Program-made: the position numbers and the translations under genes
The notes under the pieces: generated by a model
Databases searched by the model: none
The model's input: the letters and a program-made list of their open reading frames with translations, nothing else
Told to the model about the DNA's origin: nothing
NCBI RefSeq assembly: GCF_001665535.1
Contig: NZ_LZSQ01000084.1
Location: 44,288 to 108,287 of the forward strand
DNA: 64,000 bases
Direction: 5' to 3'
Source: Mycobacterium sp. 852002-51961_SCH5331710
Lineage (GTDB): Bacteria > Actinomycetota > Actinomycetes > Mycobacteriales > Mycobacteriaceae
Shown here: positions 39,937 to 48,645 of the stretch, piece by piece
Layout: each line of letters begins with the position of its first letter
How positions within the stretch are numbered: position 1 is the first letter of the stretch

Positions 39937-41088
39937 TCAGAGCCGCTTGAGGCGGCCCAGCAGCCGCTGGAACACGAGCGAGGACGCCAGGGACTTGCCG
40001 ATTCGGCGTTGACTCGGGCTCTGGTTGGCCACGACGAGGTAGCGCACCCCGTGGTCGCGCCAGTCCGCGGCCCTGTCGACGATCTCGTCCGGTGTGCCGC
40101 ACAGGAACACGTCGCGCACCACCGAGTCCGGAACGCGCTCGACCGCAGCGAGGGCCGCGTCTCGGGTCAGCGTGAACGGCAGGTTGTCCAGCGCGCCGGC
40201 GAAACCCGCGCCCAGCGGGTGCTCGGTGCCGTGACAGCGGTAGAAGTCGTCGGAGGCGTTCAGCGCGAACGACTTCACCAGAGGTGACGCCATCGCCTCG
40301 TCGACGTCGTCGCGTGTGCGCCCGGTGATCACCGGCATCCAGAGCGCGGGCGTGACGGCGAGCGGGTCGCGGCCCGCGTCCGACGCCGCTGCGCGCACGG
40401 CGTCCAGTCGTCGCGCATAGTCGGCCGGCCGCTGGGTGAAGGCGGGAAACCAGCCGTCCCCGTACCGCCCCGCGACCCGCAGCATCCGCGGACCGTGTGC
40501 GGCCACCCAGACGTCCGGCCACCGGCCCCGGTAGGACGGGAGGTCGAAGACCGCGTTGCGGAGCGGAAAGCACGGCGAATCACGGTTCACCAGAGCACCT
40601 TTGGAGTCCCACAACGTGCGAATGGTGGCCAGCGCCTCCTCGAAGCGTGCGACGGGTGCCGAGAAGTCGATGCCGTACGGCTCGTTGGCCTCACGCTCCC
40701 CCGCGCCGATGCCGAGAATCATCCGGCCGCGGGTGAGCAAGTTGAGCGTGGCCGCCGCTTGCGCGGTGACCGCCGGATGGCGCCGCGACGTATCGGTCAC
40801 CCCGACACCGAGCGCGAGCCCGGCGAGCCGATTGCGCGCGGAGATGCGCCCGAGCATCGTCCACGGTTCGAAGACGGCGTCGATGCGGGGAGCCAATCGG
40901 CTTGCGCCACAGTGCTCCGGAGTCCACAGCGCGCGCGGCAGCAGCGAATTGAGATGGTCGGGAACCCAGAAGGAGTCGACGCGGGCCGCGGCGGCGCCGA
41001 GATAGTCGAGCCGGGTCAGCGCCTCCGGGGCGCTGACCGTCGGGACGAGCGGGTCCATGACGCCGAGCCGCAAGTGCCGCTGTTTCAC
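39937..41088 (-). CDS. F420-dependent LLM oxidoreductase, phthiodiolone ketoreductase-like
   Basis: A 383-residue luciferase-like TIM barrel. Stretches such as EPWTMLGRI, GVGVTDTSRRHPAVTAQA, GIGAGEREANEPYGI, WVAAHGPRMLRVAGRYGDGW and WRDHGVRYLVV closely resemble, from memory, M. tuberculosis Rv2951c, the F420-dependent (phenol)phthiodiolone dimycocerosate ketoreductase. A similar long-chain ketone substrate is possible but unproven, since no polyketide synthase is visible nearby. It is first in the minus-strand accessory operon. Confidence 0.85.
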   Translation of the reverse strand: MKQRHLRLGVMDPLVPTVSAPEALTRLDYLGAAAARVDSFWVPDHLNSLLPRALWTPEHCGASRLAPRIDAVFEPWTMLGRISARNRLAGLALGVGVTDTSRRHPAVTAQAAATLNLLTRGRMILGIGAGEREANEPYGIDFSAPVARFEEALATIRTLWDSKGALVNRDSPCFPLRNAVFDLPSYRGRWPDVWVAAHGPRMLRVAGRYGDGWFPAFTQRPADYARRLDAVRAAASDAGRDPLAVTPALWMPVITGRTRDDVDEAMASPLVKSFALNASDDFYRCHGTEHPLGAGFAGALDNLPFTLTRDAALAAVERVPDSVVRDVFLCGTPDEIVDRAADWRDHGVRYLVVANQSPSQRRIGKSLASSLVFQRLLGRLKRL

Positions 41089-41131
41089 GGCGTCAGCTCA
41101 CCACACGAGCGGGGCGAGGTGGTGGTTTGTG

Positions 41132-42097
41132 TCAACGTGTCAATGGAAGGCACCTGCGCACGCGGTCGACCCACCATCGCCGCCGGTCGGGCGTCGCGGC
41201 CAGTGCCGCAAGGCGCGCCGGGTCGGGCACCACCGGACCGATCGTCAGATATCCGTCCTCTGCGGGCACCGGTTCGGCCACGTCGTCGACGAACAACCCG
41301 CCCGTACCCAGGCCGCACGCATGGCGGAGCTGCGGAAGCGCCCCGGCGGCCAGCAGACCGCGGCCGATCCCGACGGCGGAATCGAGCGCGCTGGACACGA
41401 CGACGGGGATGTCGATCTGCTCGGCGATTGCCAGCAGCGACCGCACCCCACCCAGCGGCGCGACCTTGAGCACCGCGACGTCCGCGGCCTTCTCACGTAC
41501 CACGCGCAGGGGGTCTTCGGCCTTGCGGATGCTCTCGTCGGCGGCGATCGGAACATCGACCCGGCGTCGCAGCTCGGCCAGTTCCGCAACCGTGGCGCAC
41601 GGCTGCTCCATGTACTCCAATGGTCCGTCCGCGGTCAGCGCCGTCGCCGCGGCGACCGCTTCGTCGACACTCCAGCCGGCGTTGGCGTCGACCCGCACCG
41701 TCGGCACCACCGCGCGCACGGCGTTGACGCGCGCCACGTCGTCGGCCAGGGACTGGCCCGGCTCGGCGACCTTGACCTTCGCCGTGCGCGCGCCCGGGAA
41801 GCGGGCCAGCACCTCTGGCACCCGCACGGCCTCCACGGCCGGCACGGTCGCGTTGATCGGGATCCGATCGCGGCGCACCTTTGGGGCCGGCTCGTAGGCC
41901 GACTCGAGGGCGGACGCCAGCCAATGCGCCGCCTCGGGCGGCTCGTATTCGAGGAACGCCCCGAACTCACCCCAGCCGGCCGGACCGTCGATCAGCGCCA
42001 CCTCGCGGACCGTGATGCCACGGAACCGGACCCGCATCGGAAGCGCGACCACATGCATCCGATCGAGGACGTCGTCGAGCTGCCGCATGCGGACCAT
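41132..42097 (-). CDS. menC: o-Succinylbenzoate synthase MenC
   Basis: Dehydrates SHCHC to o-succinylbenzoate. A 321-residue enolase-superfamily enzyme with AKVKVAEPG (catalytic KxK), RVDANAGWSVDEA, MEQPCATV and ADESIRKAED, supplying the metal ligands, then VLKVAPLGGV with the second lysine. It corresponds to Rv0553, which directly precedes Rv0554. Here the 5.2-kb redox block intervenes. ATG 42097 is used; ATG 42088 is a close alternative. Confidence 0.93.
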   Translation of the reverse strand: MVRMRQLDDVLDRMHVVALPMRVRFRGITVREVALIDGPAGWGEFGAFLEYEPPEAAHWLASALESAYEPAPKVRRDRIPINATVPAVEAVRVPEVLARFPGARTAKVKVAEPGQSLADDVARVNAVRAVVPTVRVDANAGWSVDEAVAAATALTADGPLEYMEQPCATVAELAELRRRVDVPIAADESIRKAEDPLRVVREKAADVAVLKVAPLGGVRSLLAIAEQIDIPVVVSSALDSAVGIGRGLLAAGALPQLRHACGLGTGGLFVDDVAEPVPAEDGYLTIGPVVPDPARLAALAATPDRRRWWVDRVRRCLPLTR

Positions 42098-42189
42098 CCT
42101 GCCGGTTCGGGATCGGGAGGTTTACCGATCACGTTTCCCGGCTACCTTTCAGTTGCTTAACTAATTGTGATTCGTCCTAGGAGCACATC

Positions 42190-42675
42190 GTGCAAGTGAA
42201 GACCTTGGCCCCGACCGCGCTGGCGGTGACGGCGACGGCTGTCGTCGGCGGGTTGGCCAGCAAGGACTCGCAGTCCTTCTGGTATGCGAAACTGCGCAAG
42301 CCTCCGTATCAGCCACCGGCGCAGGCGTTTCCGATCGTCTGGCCGATCCTGTACGCCGACATCGCCGCAACGTCGGCGGCGACCCTCGACGAGCTCGAGC
42401 GCCGCGGCCAGACCCGCGAGCGTCGCCGCTACATCGCCGCGCTCGGGGTGAACCTCGTGCTCAACGGCGGCTGGTCGTGGTTGTTCTTCAACCAGGGCAA
42501 GCTCGCCACGTCGGCCGTGGCGGCGGGTGCGCTCGCCGTCAGCAGCGCCGACCTCACGCGCCGTGCCGTACAGGTGCGGGGGGCCCAAGCGGCGCCGCTG
42601 GCGTTGTATCCGCTGTGGTGTGCGTTCGCGACCGTGCTGTCGTCGCACATCTGGTTCCTGAACCGACGCCGATGA
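42190..42675 (+). CDS. TspO/MBR family tryptophan-rich sensory protein
   Basis: A 161-residue integral membrane protein with five hydrophobic helices; the family binds porphyrins and cholesterol. Signatures: FWYAKLRKPPYQPPAQAFPI, VWPILYADI and NGGWSWLFFNQG. GTG 42190 is preceded by AGGAGC. The stop overlaps the ATG of the SOUL haem-binding gene (ATGA), so the two are translationally coupled, consistent with a joint tetrapyrrole role. It is divergent from menC by 92 bp. Confidence 0.9.
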   Translation: MQVKTLAPTALAVTATAVVGGLASKDSQSFWYAKLRKPPYQPPAQAFPIVWPILYADIAATSAATLDELERRGQTRERRRYIAALGVNLVLNGGWSWLFFNQGKLATSAVAAGALAVSSADLTRRAVQVRGAQAAPLALYPLWCAFATVLSSHIWFLNRRR

Positions 42676-43295
42676 AGCTACTGGATCTCCCGCGCCAGGT
42701 CGCGGAGTCGGTGTTCTCGCTCGTCGGCATCCGGGTGGGCACCGAGGAACCGCACCACCTGACGACGAAGCTGTCCGATCGGGTGGAAATCCGCCGTTAC
42801 GGCCCCCGCATCGCGGCCGAGACCACCGTCGACGCCGACGAGGACCGCGCCAGGAACATCGGCTTCCGCCGGCTCGCCGGATACATCTTCGGCGGTAACC
42901 ACCGCGACGAGACGATCGCGATGACCGCCCCGGTCAGCCAGCAGTCCCGCGAGAAGATCGCGATGACGGCGCCGGTCGCACAGGCCCACGAGGACGGCAA
43001 CTCGACGATCCGCTTCTACATGCCGTCGAAGTGGATGCTGGACACGCTGCCCACGCCGGATGACGACAAGGTGCGGCTGATCGAGGTACCCGGTGAGACC
43101 GTCGCGGTGCTGCGCTTCACCGGCGACCGCAGCCCGCGCGCCGTTGCCGAACGCACACGAGAGCTCTCGGATACCCTGCGCGCCAACGGAATCGAGGCCA
43201 TCGGGAATGCGCAGTCCTGGTTCTACGACCCGCCCTGGACGCTGCCGTTCCGCCGCCGCAACGAGATCGCGATCCCGGTGCGGCCGGCCGACTAG
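42672..43295 (+). CDS. SOUL haem-binding family protein
   Basis: A 207-residue protein of the SOUL/HBP family, which binds haem or other tetrapyrroles. Core features: DRVEIRRYGPRIAAET, FRRLAGYIFGGN and the two repeats IAMTAPVSQ and IAMTAPVAQ, RFYMPSKW, and WFYDPPWTLPFRRRNEI at the end. No signal peptide is evident. It is coupled to the TspO gene by a 4-bp overlap. Its 3' end overlaps the convergent acyl-CoA ligase by 4 bp. Confidence 0.9.
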   Translation: MKLLDLPRQVAESVFSLVGIRVGTEEPHHLTTKLSDRVEIRRYGPRIAAETTVDADEDRARNIGFRRLAGYIFGGNHRDETIAMTAPVSQQSREKIAMTAPVAQAHEDGNSTIRFYMPSKWMLDTLPTPDDDKVRLIEVPGETVAVLRFTGDRSPRAVAERTRELSDTLRANGIEAIGNAQSWFYDPPWTLPFRRRNEIAIPVRPAD

Positions 43296-44857
43296 ACCGT
43301 CGCGCGGTCGCGGTTCTCCCAGTACGGTTTGCGCAGTTCTTTTTTGAGAATCTTGCCGGTCGGGTTGCGGGGCAACTCGTCGGTGATGTCGACCGTCTTC
43401 GGGCACTTGTAGGCTGCGAGCCGCTCCCGGCACCAGGTGATGATCTCCTCCGGCGTCACCGAATCCTCGACCGACACAACGGCCTTGACCACCTCGCCCC
43501 ACTTGTCGTCGGGGACGCCGATCACCGCGACGTCGGTCACCGCGGGGTGTTCGGCGATGACGCGCTCGACCTCAATCGAGTAGATGTTCTCGCCGCCGGA
43601 GATGATCATGTCCTTGAGCCGGTCCTCGACGAAGATGTAGCCCTCCTCGTCGATACGGCCGATGTCTCCGGTGCGGAACCATCCGTCGTCGGTGATCGCC
43701 TCGGCCGTCGCCTCGGGCTTGTTGTGGTAGCCCTTCATCAGTTGCGGTGTGCGGAACCATAACTCGCCCTGCTGGCCGGCGGGTACGTCTTGTAGCGTGT
43801 CGGGGTCGACGACCCGGACCTCGGCACCGGGGATCACACGGCCCGCGCTGACGAGCCGCTCCTCGGTGCCGGAGCGGTGGTCGTCGGGCAGCAGCTGGCT
43901 GATCACCCCGCACACCTCGGTCAACCCGTACACCTGGATGAAATCGGTGTTGGGCCAGGCTTCCAACGCCGCCCTCAGCAGCGGTAGCGGCATCGGCGAC
44001 GCGCCGTAGACATACGTCTTGAGGGCCCCGAACAACTTGACCGCATCATCGCCGGACTCCAGCACCTTGGCCAGCACGGCGGGTACGAGGAAGGTTCGGT
44101 TGGCGCCCTTGAGGATTGCGCCGGCCAGCGCCGCACCGTCGACCTCGCGCGTCATCACGCTGGGCACACCGTCGTGAATGCCGAACTGCACGTACGACGA
44201 TCCACCGACGTGGAACAGCGGCATCGACACCATGCTCTTGTCGCCCTCGTCGAAACCCCAGCCGTTGTGCGCGTTGATGGTGTGCGCGATCAGGTTGGCC
44301 TGGGTGATCTGCACGCCCTTCGGGCGTCCCGTCGTGCCCGACGAGTACATGATGATCGCGACGTCGTCGGGCTGGACGTCGTCGGCGCGCCCGACCGGCG
44401 TCGCGTCGGCGAGCAACGCCTCGTATTCGTCGCCGTCGCCGCCCTCCGGGGTGACCTCGATGATCTTTTCGACGTTGGTGAGCTTGTCGCGGATCTTGTC
44501 GATCGTCGGCTTCAGCTCGGTGCCCACGATCAGCAGCTTGGCGCCCGAGTCGTTGAGCACGTAGTCGAGTTCGTCGGCGGCCAAGCGGAAGTTGATGATC
44601 GCGTTCGCCGCGCCCAGCGACGCCGCGGCCACGGTCAGCTCGACGCAGGCGGGGTGGTTCTTGTCCAGGAACGCCACCACGTCACCGCGTTTGACGCCGG
44701 CTTGTTGAAGCGCGCCGGCCAGCCGGCGGACCCGGTCGTTCCACTCCGCCCACGTCCAGGTGCGGTCCAAATAGGTCATCGCCTCGGCGTCGGGCTTGGC
44801 CTTGGCCCAGTGCGCGAGCCGTTCGTCGAGAAATCGCGGGTCATGCAGGTCAGACAT
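43292..44857 (-). CDS. Acyl-CoA synthetase (FadD-type ANL ligase)
   Basis: Activates a carboxylic acid to its CoA thioester via the adenylate. 521 residues: P-loop YSSGTTGRPKGVQ (about residue 170), YGLTEVCGVI, the hinge-region WFRTGDIGRIDEEGY and KDMIISGGENIYSIEVE, and the catalytic Lys in PRNPTGKILKKEL. Chain-length preference cannot be read from the sequence. It lies 30 bp downstream of the amidohydrolase gene on the same strand and may be co-transcribed with it. No counterpart sits here in M. tuberculosis. Confidence 0.88.
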   Translation of the reverse strand: MSDLHDPRFLDERLAHWAKAKPDAEAMTYLDRTWTWAEWNDRVRRLAGALQQAGVKRGDVVAFLDKNHPACVELTVAAASLGAANAIINFRLAADELDYVLNDSGAKLLIVGTELKPTIDKIRDKLTNVEKIIEVTPEGGDGDEYEALLADATPVGRADDVQPDDVAIIMYSSGTTGRPKGVQITQANLIAHTINAHNGWGFDEGDKSMVSMPLFHVGGSSYVQFGIHDGVPSVMTREVDGAALAGAILKGANRTFLVPAVLAKVLESGDDAVKLFGALKTYVYGASPMPLPLLRAALEAWPNTDFIQVYGLTEVCGVISQLLPDDHRSGTEERLVSAGRVIPGAEVRVVDPDTLQDVPAGQQGELWFRTPQLMKGYHNKPEATAEAITDDGWFRTGDIGRIDEEGYIFVEDRLKDMIISGGENIYSIEVERVIAEHPAVTDVAVIGVPDDKWGEVVKAVVSVEDSVTPEEIITWCRERLAAYKCPKTVDITDELPRNPTGKILKKELRKPYWENRDRATV

Positions 44858-44887
44858 GCCATGAAGGGTGCCATGACCGCCGTCGGC

Positions 44888-46492
44888 TCAGACCGCTTTC
44901 GGGTAAACCTGGCGTCCCGCGAGGAAGGTCGCGCGGACCTCGAGGCCCGCGATCTGCTCGGGCGCGACGGCGCGCGGGTCGGCCGAGAGCACCACCAGGT
45001 CGGCGTACTTACCCACTTCCAGTGAGCCGACCACGTCGTCGGCGAACAACTGGTAGGCGGCGTCCAACGTCTGTGCCCTGATCGCCTGTTCGACGGAGAT
45101 GCGCTGTTCGGGTCCGATCACGCGTCCGCTCGGCGCCGTGCGCGTGACCGCGACGCTGATGTTGCGCAGCGGTTCCTCCGGGGTCACTGGCGGATCGTTG
45201 TGCAGCGAGATCCGCATACCGGTGGCGACCGCGGATCCGCAAGGCATCCAACGGCTTCCGTGTTCGGCGCCGAACAAGCCGTCGACGATGATGTCGCCCC
45301 AGTAGTGGATCTGGTCGACGAAGATGCTGCACACGACGCCGAGGCCGTGCGCGCGTTGTAGCTGATCGTCGCGGATGGCGCCGACGTGTTCGAGGCGCAG
45401 CCGGTGGTTGTCGCGGGGCCAGAGCCGCAACGCCTCGTCGTAGACGTCGAGGATCGTGTCCACGCCGGAGTCGCCCTGCACGTGACAGGCCATCGCCCAG
45501 CCCTTCGGAAAGTAGGCGTGCACGATCTCGGTGAGCTGCTCGCGGGTGTAGTTGGCGCATCCGCACGAACCGGGCGCGACGCCGATGTTGCGGGTGGCGT
45601 CGGTGTCGAGGTACGGAAACGACAAGTCGATGTTGCCGATCCACGGTGAGCCGTCGACCCATATCTTGATCCCGACCTGGCGCAGTAGATCGTCACCGTT
45701 GCCCGGTGTCGCGTCGGTGGACATCTGGGCGTTGGAGATTTCGTAGAGCCGCAGCCGCACGCTGAGATCGCCGCGCAGCCCCTCGATCACCGGGCGGAAC
45801 ACCGGGTCGAACGCCATCTCCGAACACGTGGTCAGCCCGGCCGCGTTGAGCCGCTGCAGTTCGGCGTGCAGCATCGCCGGGTAGTCGGTCGGGTCGATCA
45901 CCCCGGCCAACAGGCTGAACACCGCGGCGGTCTCCTCGGCGGTGCCGTCGAGGTCGCCATGAGCGTCGCGGCCGTAGCGTGCGCCCTTGGGGTCGGGGGT
46001 GTCGCGGGTGAGCCCGAAGCGCCGCGCGGCCGCGCTGTTGAAGTAGGCCTTGTGTCCAGAGTTGTGCACGATCACCAGCGGGTCGTCGGGGGCGACGCCG
46101 TCGAGCCACGTCAGCGTCGGATCCGGTAAACCGGCTTGTAGCAACGGATCCCAGCCGTTGAGGTAGGCCCCGTCCGAAGCACGCTTGGCGACCTCCGACC
46201 GGATCGCGGCGACCACGTCATCGGCGGCGGGCAGCGTGACCGGCCGGATGTCGACCATCCGCTCGGACAGCACGATGGCTTCCATCAACGGGTGGCCGTG
46301 CGCCTCGACGAAGCCCGGCATCACGCAGCCGTCGACGTCGTGGATCTCGGTGCCCGTGCCCACCCAGCCGTCGATCTCGCTGCGGGTGCCGACCGCGACG
46401 ATGCGGCCGTCGGTGACCGCGATCGCCTCGGCGGTCGGCCGATTCTCGTCGACAGTCAGGACGGTTCCGCGGATGACAAGGTCAGCGGGCAT
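44888..46492 (-). CDS. Amidohydrolase family protein (YtcJ-like)
   Basis: A 534-residue metal-dependent hydrolase with an N-terminal beta-sandwich, the metal motif EAHGHP (HxH), later ACHVQGD and RLEHVG histidines, LHNDPPV with the catalytic Asp, and a C-terminal KYADLVVLSADP. It corresponds to Rv0552 in length and place. The substrate is unknown. ATG 46492 overlaps the end of the upstream exported-protein gene by 11 bp, so the two are coupled. Confidence 0.9.
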   Translation of the reverse strand: MPADLVIRGTVLTVDENRPTAEAIAVTDGRIVAVGTRSEIDGWVGTGTEIHDVDGCVMPGFVEAHGHPLMEAIVLSERMVDIRPVTLPAADDVVAAIRSEVAKRASDGAYLNGWDPLLQAGLPDPTLTWLDGVAPDDPLVIVHNSGHKAYFNSAAARRFGLTRDTPDPKGARYGRDAHGDLDGTAEETAAVFSLLAGVIDPTDYPAMLHAELQRLNAAGLTTCSEMAFDPVFRPVIEGLRGDLSVRLRLYEISNAQMSTDATPGNGDDLLRQVGIKIWVDGSPWIGNIDLSFPYLDTDATRNIGVAPGSCGCANYTREQLTEIVHAYFPKGWAMACHVQGDSGVDTILDVYDEALRLWPRDNHRLRLEHVGAIRDDQLQRAHGLGVVCSIFVDQIHYWGDIIVDGLFGAEHGSRWMPCGSAVATGMRISLHNDPPVTPEEPLRNISVAVTRTAPSGRVIGPEQRISVEQAIRAQTLDAAYQLFADDVVGSLEVGKYADLVVLSADPRAVAPEQIAGLEVRATFLAGRQVYPKAV

Positions 46493-47660
46493 CGGCGCTC
46501 CTCGTGTCGGCTCTGGCACGGCCCCAGAAGTCGGTCAGCCCGATGTCGGTCGAAACGCTCCGGCCGTCGGGGCGCAGCACGATCAGGCGGTTGTCGCTGG
46601 AGGCGTCGAAGGCGGGCGTGGCGATGATGAGGATGTCTCCGTCGGGCGTGGCCGTGGCCCGTTTGCAGTCGTCGAGGTCGGCCACCACCGCCACAGTCTC
46701 CCCTGACCCGACGTCGATCAGCCGGAGCGACTCTCGCCCAGCATCGTTCGGGTCGTCGCCGCGCACGAGCACGACGCCGCTCACGGTACCCAGTGGCCTC
46801 GCCGCCGAATGATGCTTCGTGAACATGCCGGTGCCCTCGGCGAGTTGTTCGGCGGTGGCCAGCGCCGCGGGGGTGCGCACGATCTCGTAGACGAGTTCGG
46901 GGTCGCCCAGATCGTCGATGCGGGTGATGAGGTCGCTACGTCCGTCGGGCCATTCGCGAATCAAGACGCCCGTCTGCCGGGACAACCGGACCGCACCGCC
47001 GTCGGGCAGCGCCATGCGCTTCGGCGCCGCGGCCGGGTCGACGTCGATCATCTCGAAGGTCGCGTCGCGCCTCGGCGCCGAGTCGGCGATCAGTGTGCCC
47101 CGCCAGGCCGCGGCGACCTCGTCGGGTGCGGGTTCGGCTTCCGCTGTGCCGAGCGGGATTTGGACGATGTCACCCGTCTGGGTGAGCGCGACGACGGCTC
47201 GCGTCTGCGGGTCAACGTGATAGGCGGCATAGGCCCGGGCGTAGTCGTTGCCGAGGCCGGGGATCTGGTCGTTCTGCGCGACGATCCGTCCGCCTTCGAC
47301 GGCCACGATCGACAGCCCATAGTCGGTGGCGATGTAGGCGAGGCCATCGGCGACGGCGAGTACGGCGCGGTACCACCCGCTCTTGCCGTGCAACTGGATG
47401 TCCCAGAGCAGCTCACCCGTCTGCAGCGACACCGCGGCCAACCGTTCCTGCCAGCGGTCGCCGCCGCCGATCGGCGCCGAGCCCGCACCGCCGATGCGAC
47501 CGTAGGCGGCCAGCACGGCGGGATGGTCGCGGACGGTTGCGTAGCCGACGACGGCGCCGATGCTCGACAGCGGGCGATCGAGCACCCGCGGCACGGCGTA
47601 CATCCCCAGCAGGGTGCCGCAGGCCACCACCGCGACAGCGATCGAGCGCGCGATCCTCAT
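46482..47660 (-). CDS. Exported beta-propeller-like protein of unknown function
   Basis: A 392-residue protein with an N-terminal signal or anchor (RIARSIAVAVVACGTLLGMY) and repeated short strands such as LQTGELLWDI, DGLAYIATDYGLSIVA, TQTGDIVQIPL and TPDGDILIIATP. These are suggestive of PQQ-type propeller blades and of an extracytoplasmic location. It is coupled to the amidohydrolase gene by an 11-bp overlap. It is not recognised in the M. tuberculosis cluster. Confidence 0.7.
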   Translation of the reverse strand: MRIARSIAVAVVACGTLLGMYAVPRVLDRPLSSIGAVVGYATVRDHPAVLAAYGRIGGAGSAPIGGGDRWQERLAAVSLQTGELLWDIQLHGKSGWYRAVLAVADGLAYIATDYGLSIVAVEGGRIVAQNDQIPGLGNDYARAYAAYHVDPQTRAVVALTQTGDIVQIPLGTAEAEPAPDEVAAAWRGTLIADSAPRRDATFEMIDVDPAAAPKRMALPDGGAVRLSRQTGVLIREWPDGRSDLITRIDDLGDPELVYEIVRTPAALATAEQLAEGTGMFTKHHSAARPLGTVSGVVLVRGDDPNDAGRESLRLIDVGSGETVAVVADLDDCKRATATPDGDILIIATPAFDASSDNRLIVLRPDGRSVSTDIGLTDFWGRARADTRSADAR

Positions 47661-47748
47661 GACCGATTGTCAGCGGGGGCTTCTAAGCCTGCTCTGGCCC
47701 GGCGCTAAAGATTCTCCGAAAACTCCGATGAAAAAAGTTCGCGGCACG

Positions 47749-47778
47749 TGTCGAATTCAGTGGGATCCCGTTCGACGT
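47749..47778 (+). promoter_or_regulatory. Probable ECF42-type promoter of the DGPF gene
   Basis: TGTCGA (47749-47754), an 18-bp spacer, then CGACGT (47773-47778), about 55 bp before the ATG at 47834. This matches the -35 TGTCGA and -10 CGA(C/T) pattern described for ECF42 sigma factors in Streptomyces. An ECF42-like gene lies at 51214. Confidence 0.6.
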
Positions 47779-47833
47779 GGTGGTGAGGGCACGAAAGACC
47801 GGCCCGACCGAACCGATAACAGGAGATGAACTG

Positions 47834-48298
47834 ATGGCGCGATACATGATGATCATGCGGGTCACCCCCGAGGGTGAGGCGGCGTTCGCCGACGCCGAGA
47901 TCGACTTCAACGAGGTCATCGAGTCGATGGGCCGCTACAACGAGGAACTGATCAAGGCCGGGGTGATGCTCGCCGGCGAGGGCCTCACCGGGCCGGAGGA
48001 CGGCTTCGTCGTCGACTTCGACAACGACCCGCCGGTGGTGACCGACGGCCCGTACACCGAGGCCAAGGAGCTGTTCAACGGCTTCTGGATCATCGACGTG
48101 TCCTCCAAGGAGGAGGCCAAGCAGTGGGCCCAGAAGTGTCCGCTGGGGCCCGGCGTCCGGCTCGAGGTCCGTCTGGTCGGCGAGACCGACCAGTTCCCGC
48201 AGGACAATCCGTGGGTCAAGAAGGAGATCCAGTGGAAGGCCGACCTCGCCGAAAAGGTCGCCGCGCAGGCCCGCGCGGAGGCCGACCGGTTGGCGTGA
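47834..48298 (+). CDS. YCII-related DGPF domain protein
   Basis: A 154-residue protein of the family whose name comes from the DGPF motif, here as VTDGPYTEAKELFNGFWII, with ARYMMIMRVTPEGEAAF at the start. These are the usual targets of ECF42 sigma factors; biochemical function is unknown. The C-terminus has an extra 30 residues ending in an Ala-rich helix. AGGAG is well placed before ATG 47834. Divergent from the exported-protein gene. Confidence 0.88.
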   Translation: MARYMMIMRVTPEGEAAFADAEIDFNEVIESMGRYNEELIKAGVMLAGEGLTGPEDGFVVDFDNDPPVVTDGPYTEAKELFNGFWIIDVSSKEEAKQWAQKCPLGPGVRLEVRLVGETDQFPQDNPWVKKEIQWKADLAEKVAAQARAEADRLA

Positions 48299-48304
48299 CG
48301 ATCG

Positions 48305-48553
48305 CTAGGTGGCGCGGATCCGGATGGGTCCGCGCCACGTCGCGTTCGGGTCGAGCACCTCGCCCTTCTGAGTGATCTCGACGTCGCCGTCGCGCGCGAG
48401 GTCGCGGGCGGTCTCGCGGGCGTCGTCCATCAGGTCGCGCCAGTCGTCGCCGCCGATCGCGCGGGCCGCGTCCGACGGACAGATCGTCTTGTCCGGCCCC
48501 CGTTCGCGCGACAGCTTCAGGATCGTCTCGCGCAGCCGCTGCCGGTCGCTCAC
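48305..48553 (-). CDS. DUF3253 family protein, 82 aa
   Basis: Small cytosolic protein with a winged-helix look: RQRLRETILKLSRERG, TICPSDAARAIGGDDWRDLM, VEITQKGEVLDP, WRGPIRIR. The family is known only from sequence. GTG 48553 is chosen because the domain begins right after it. The gene is convergent with the DGPF gene (6 bp apart) and divergent from fadD8. Confidence 0.8.
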   Translation of the reverse strand: MSDRQRLRETILKLSRERGPDKTICPSDAARAIGGDDWRDLMDDARETARDLARDGDVEITQKGEVLDPNATWRGPIRIRAT

Positions 48554-48620
48554 TTCGCCGAATCTACGCTCCCGCGCCTGCCGCACGAGGTGTCGATTCC
48601 GGGGACTTGGTGACTGGAAT

Positions 48621-48634
48621 TGGAACACGTTCTA
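48621..48634. promoter_or_regulatory. KstR-like operator upstream of fadD8
   Basis: TGGAACACGTTCTA matches the KstR consensus TNNAACNNGTTNNA at every defined position and lies 11 bp before the fadD8 ATG. KstR represses sterol catabolism genes in mycobacteria. Confidence 0.5.
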
Positions 48635-48645
48635 GTCTGATCGGC

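Noticed and set aside
38909..40573. A 554-residue frame including the AraC regulator
   Set aside because: The part above 39868 is a shadow of the LLM gene; the DJ-1 domain begins at ATG 39868.
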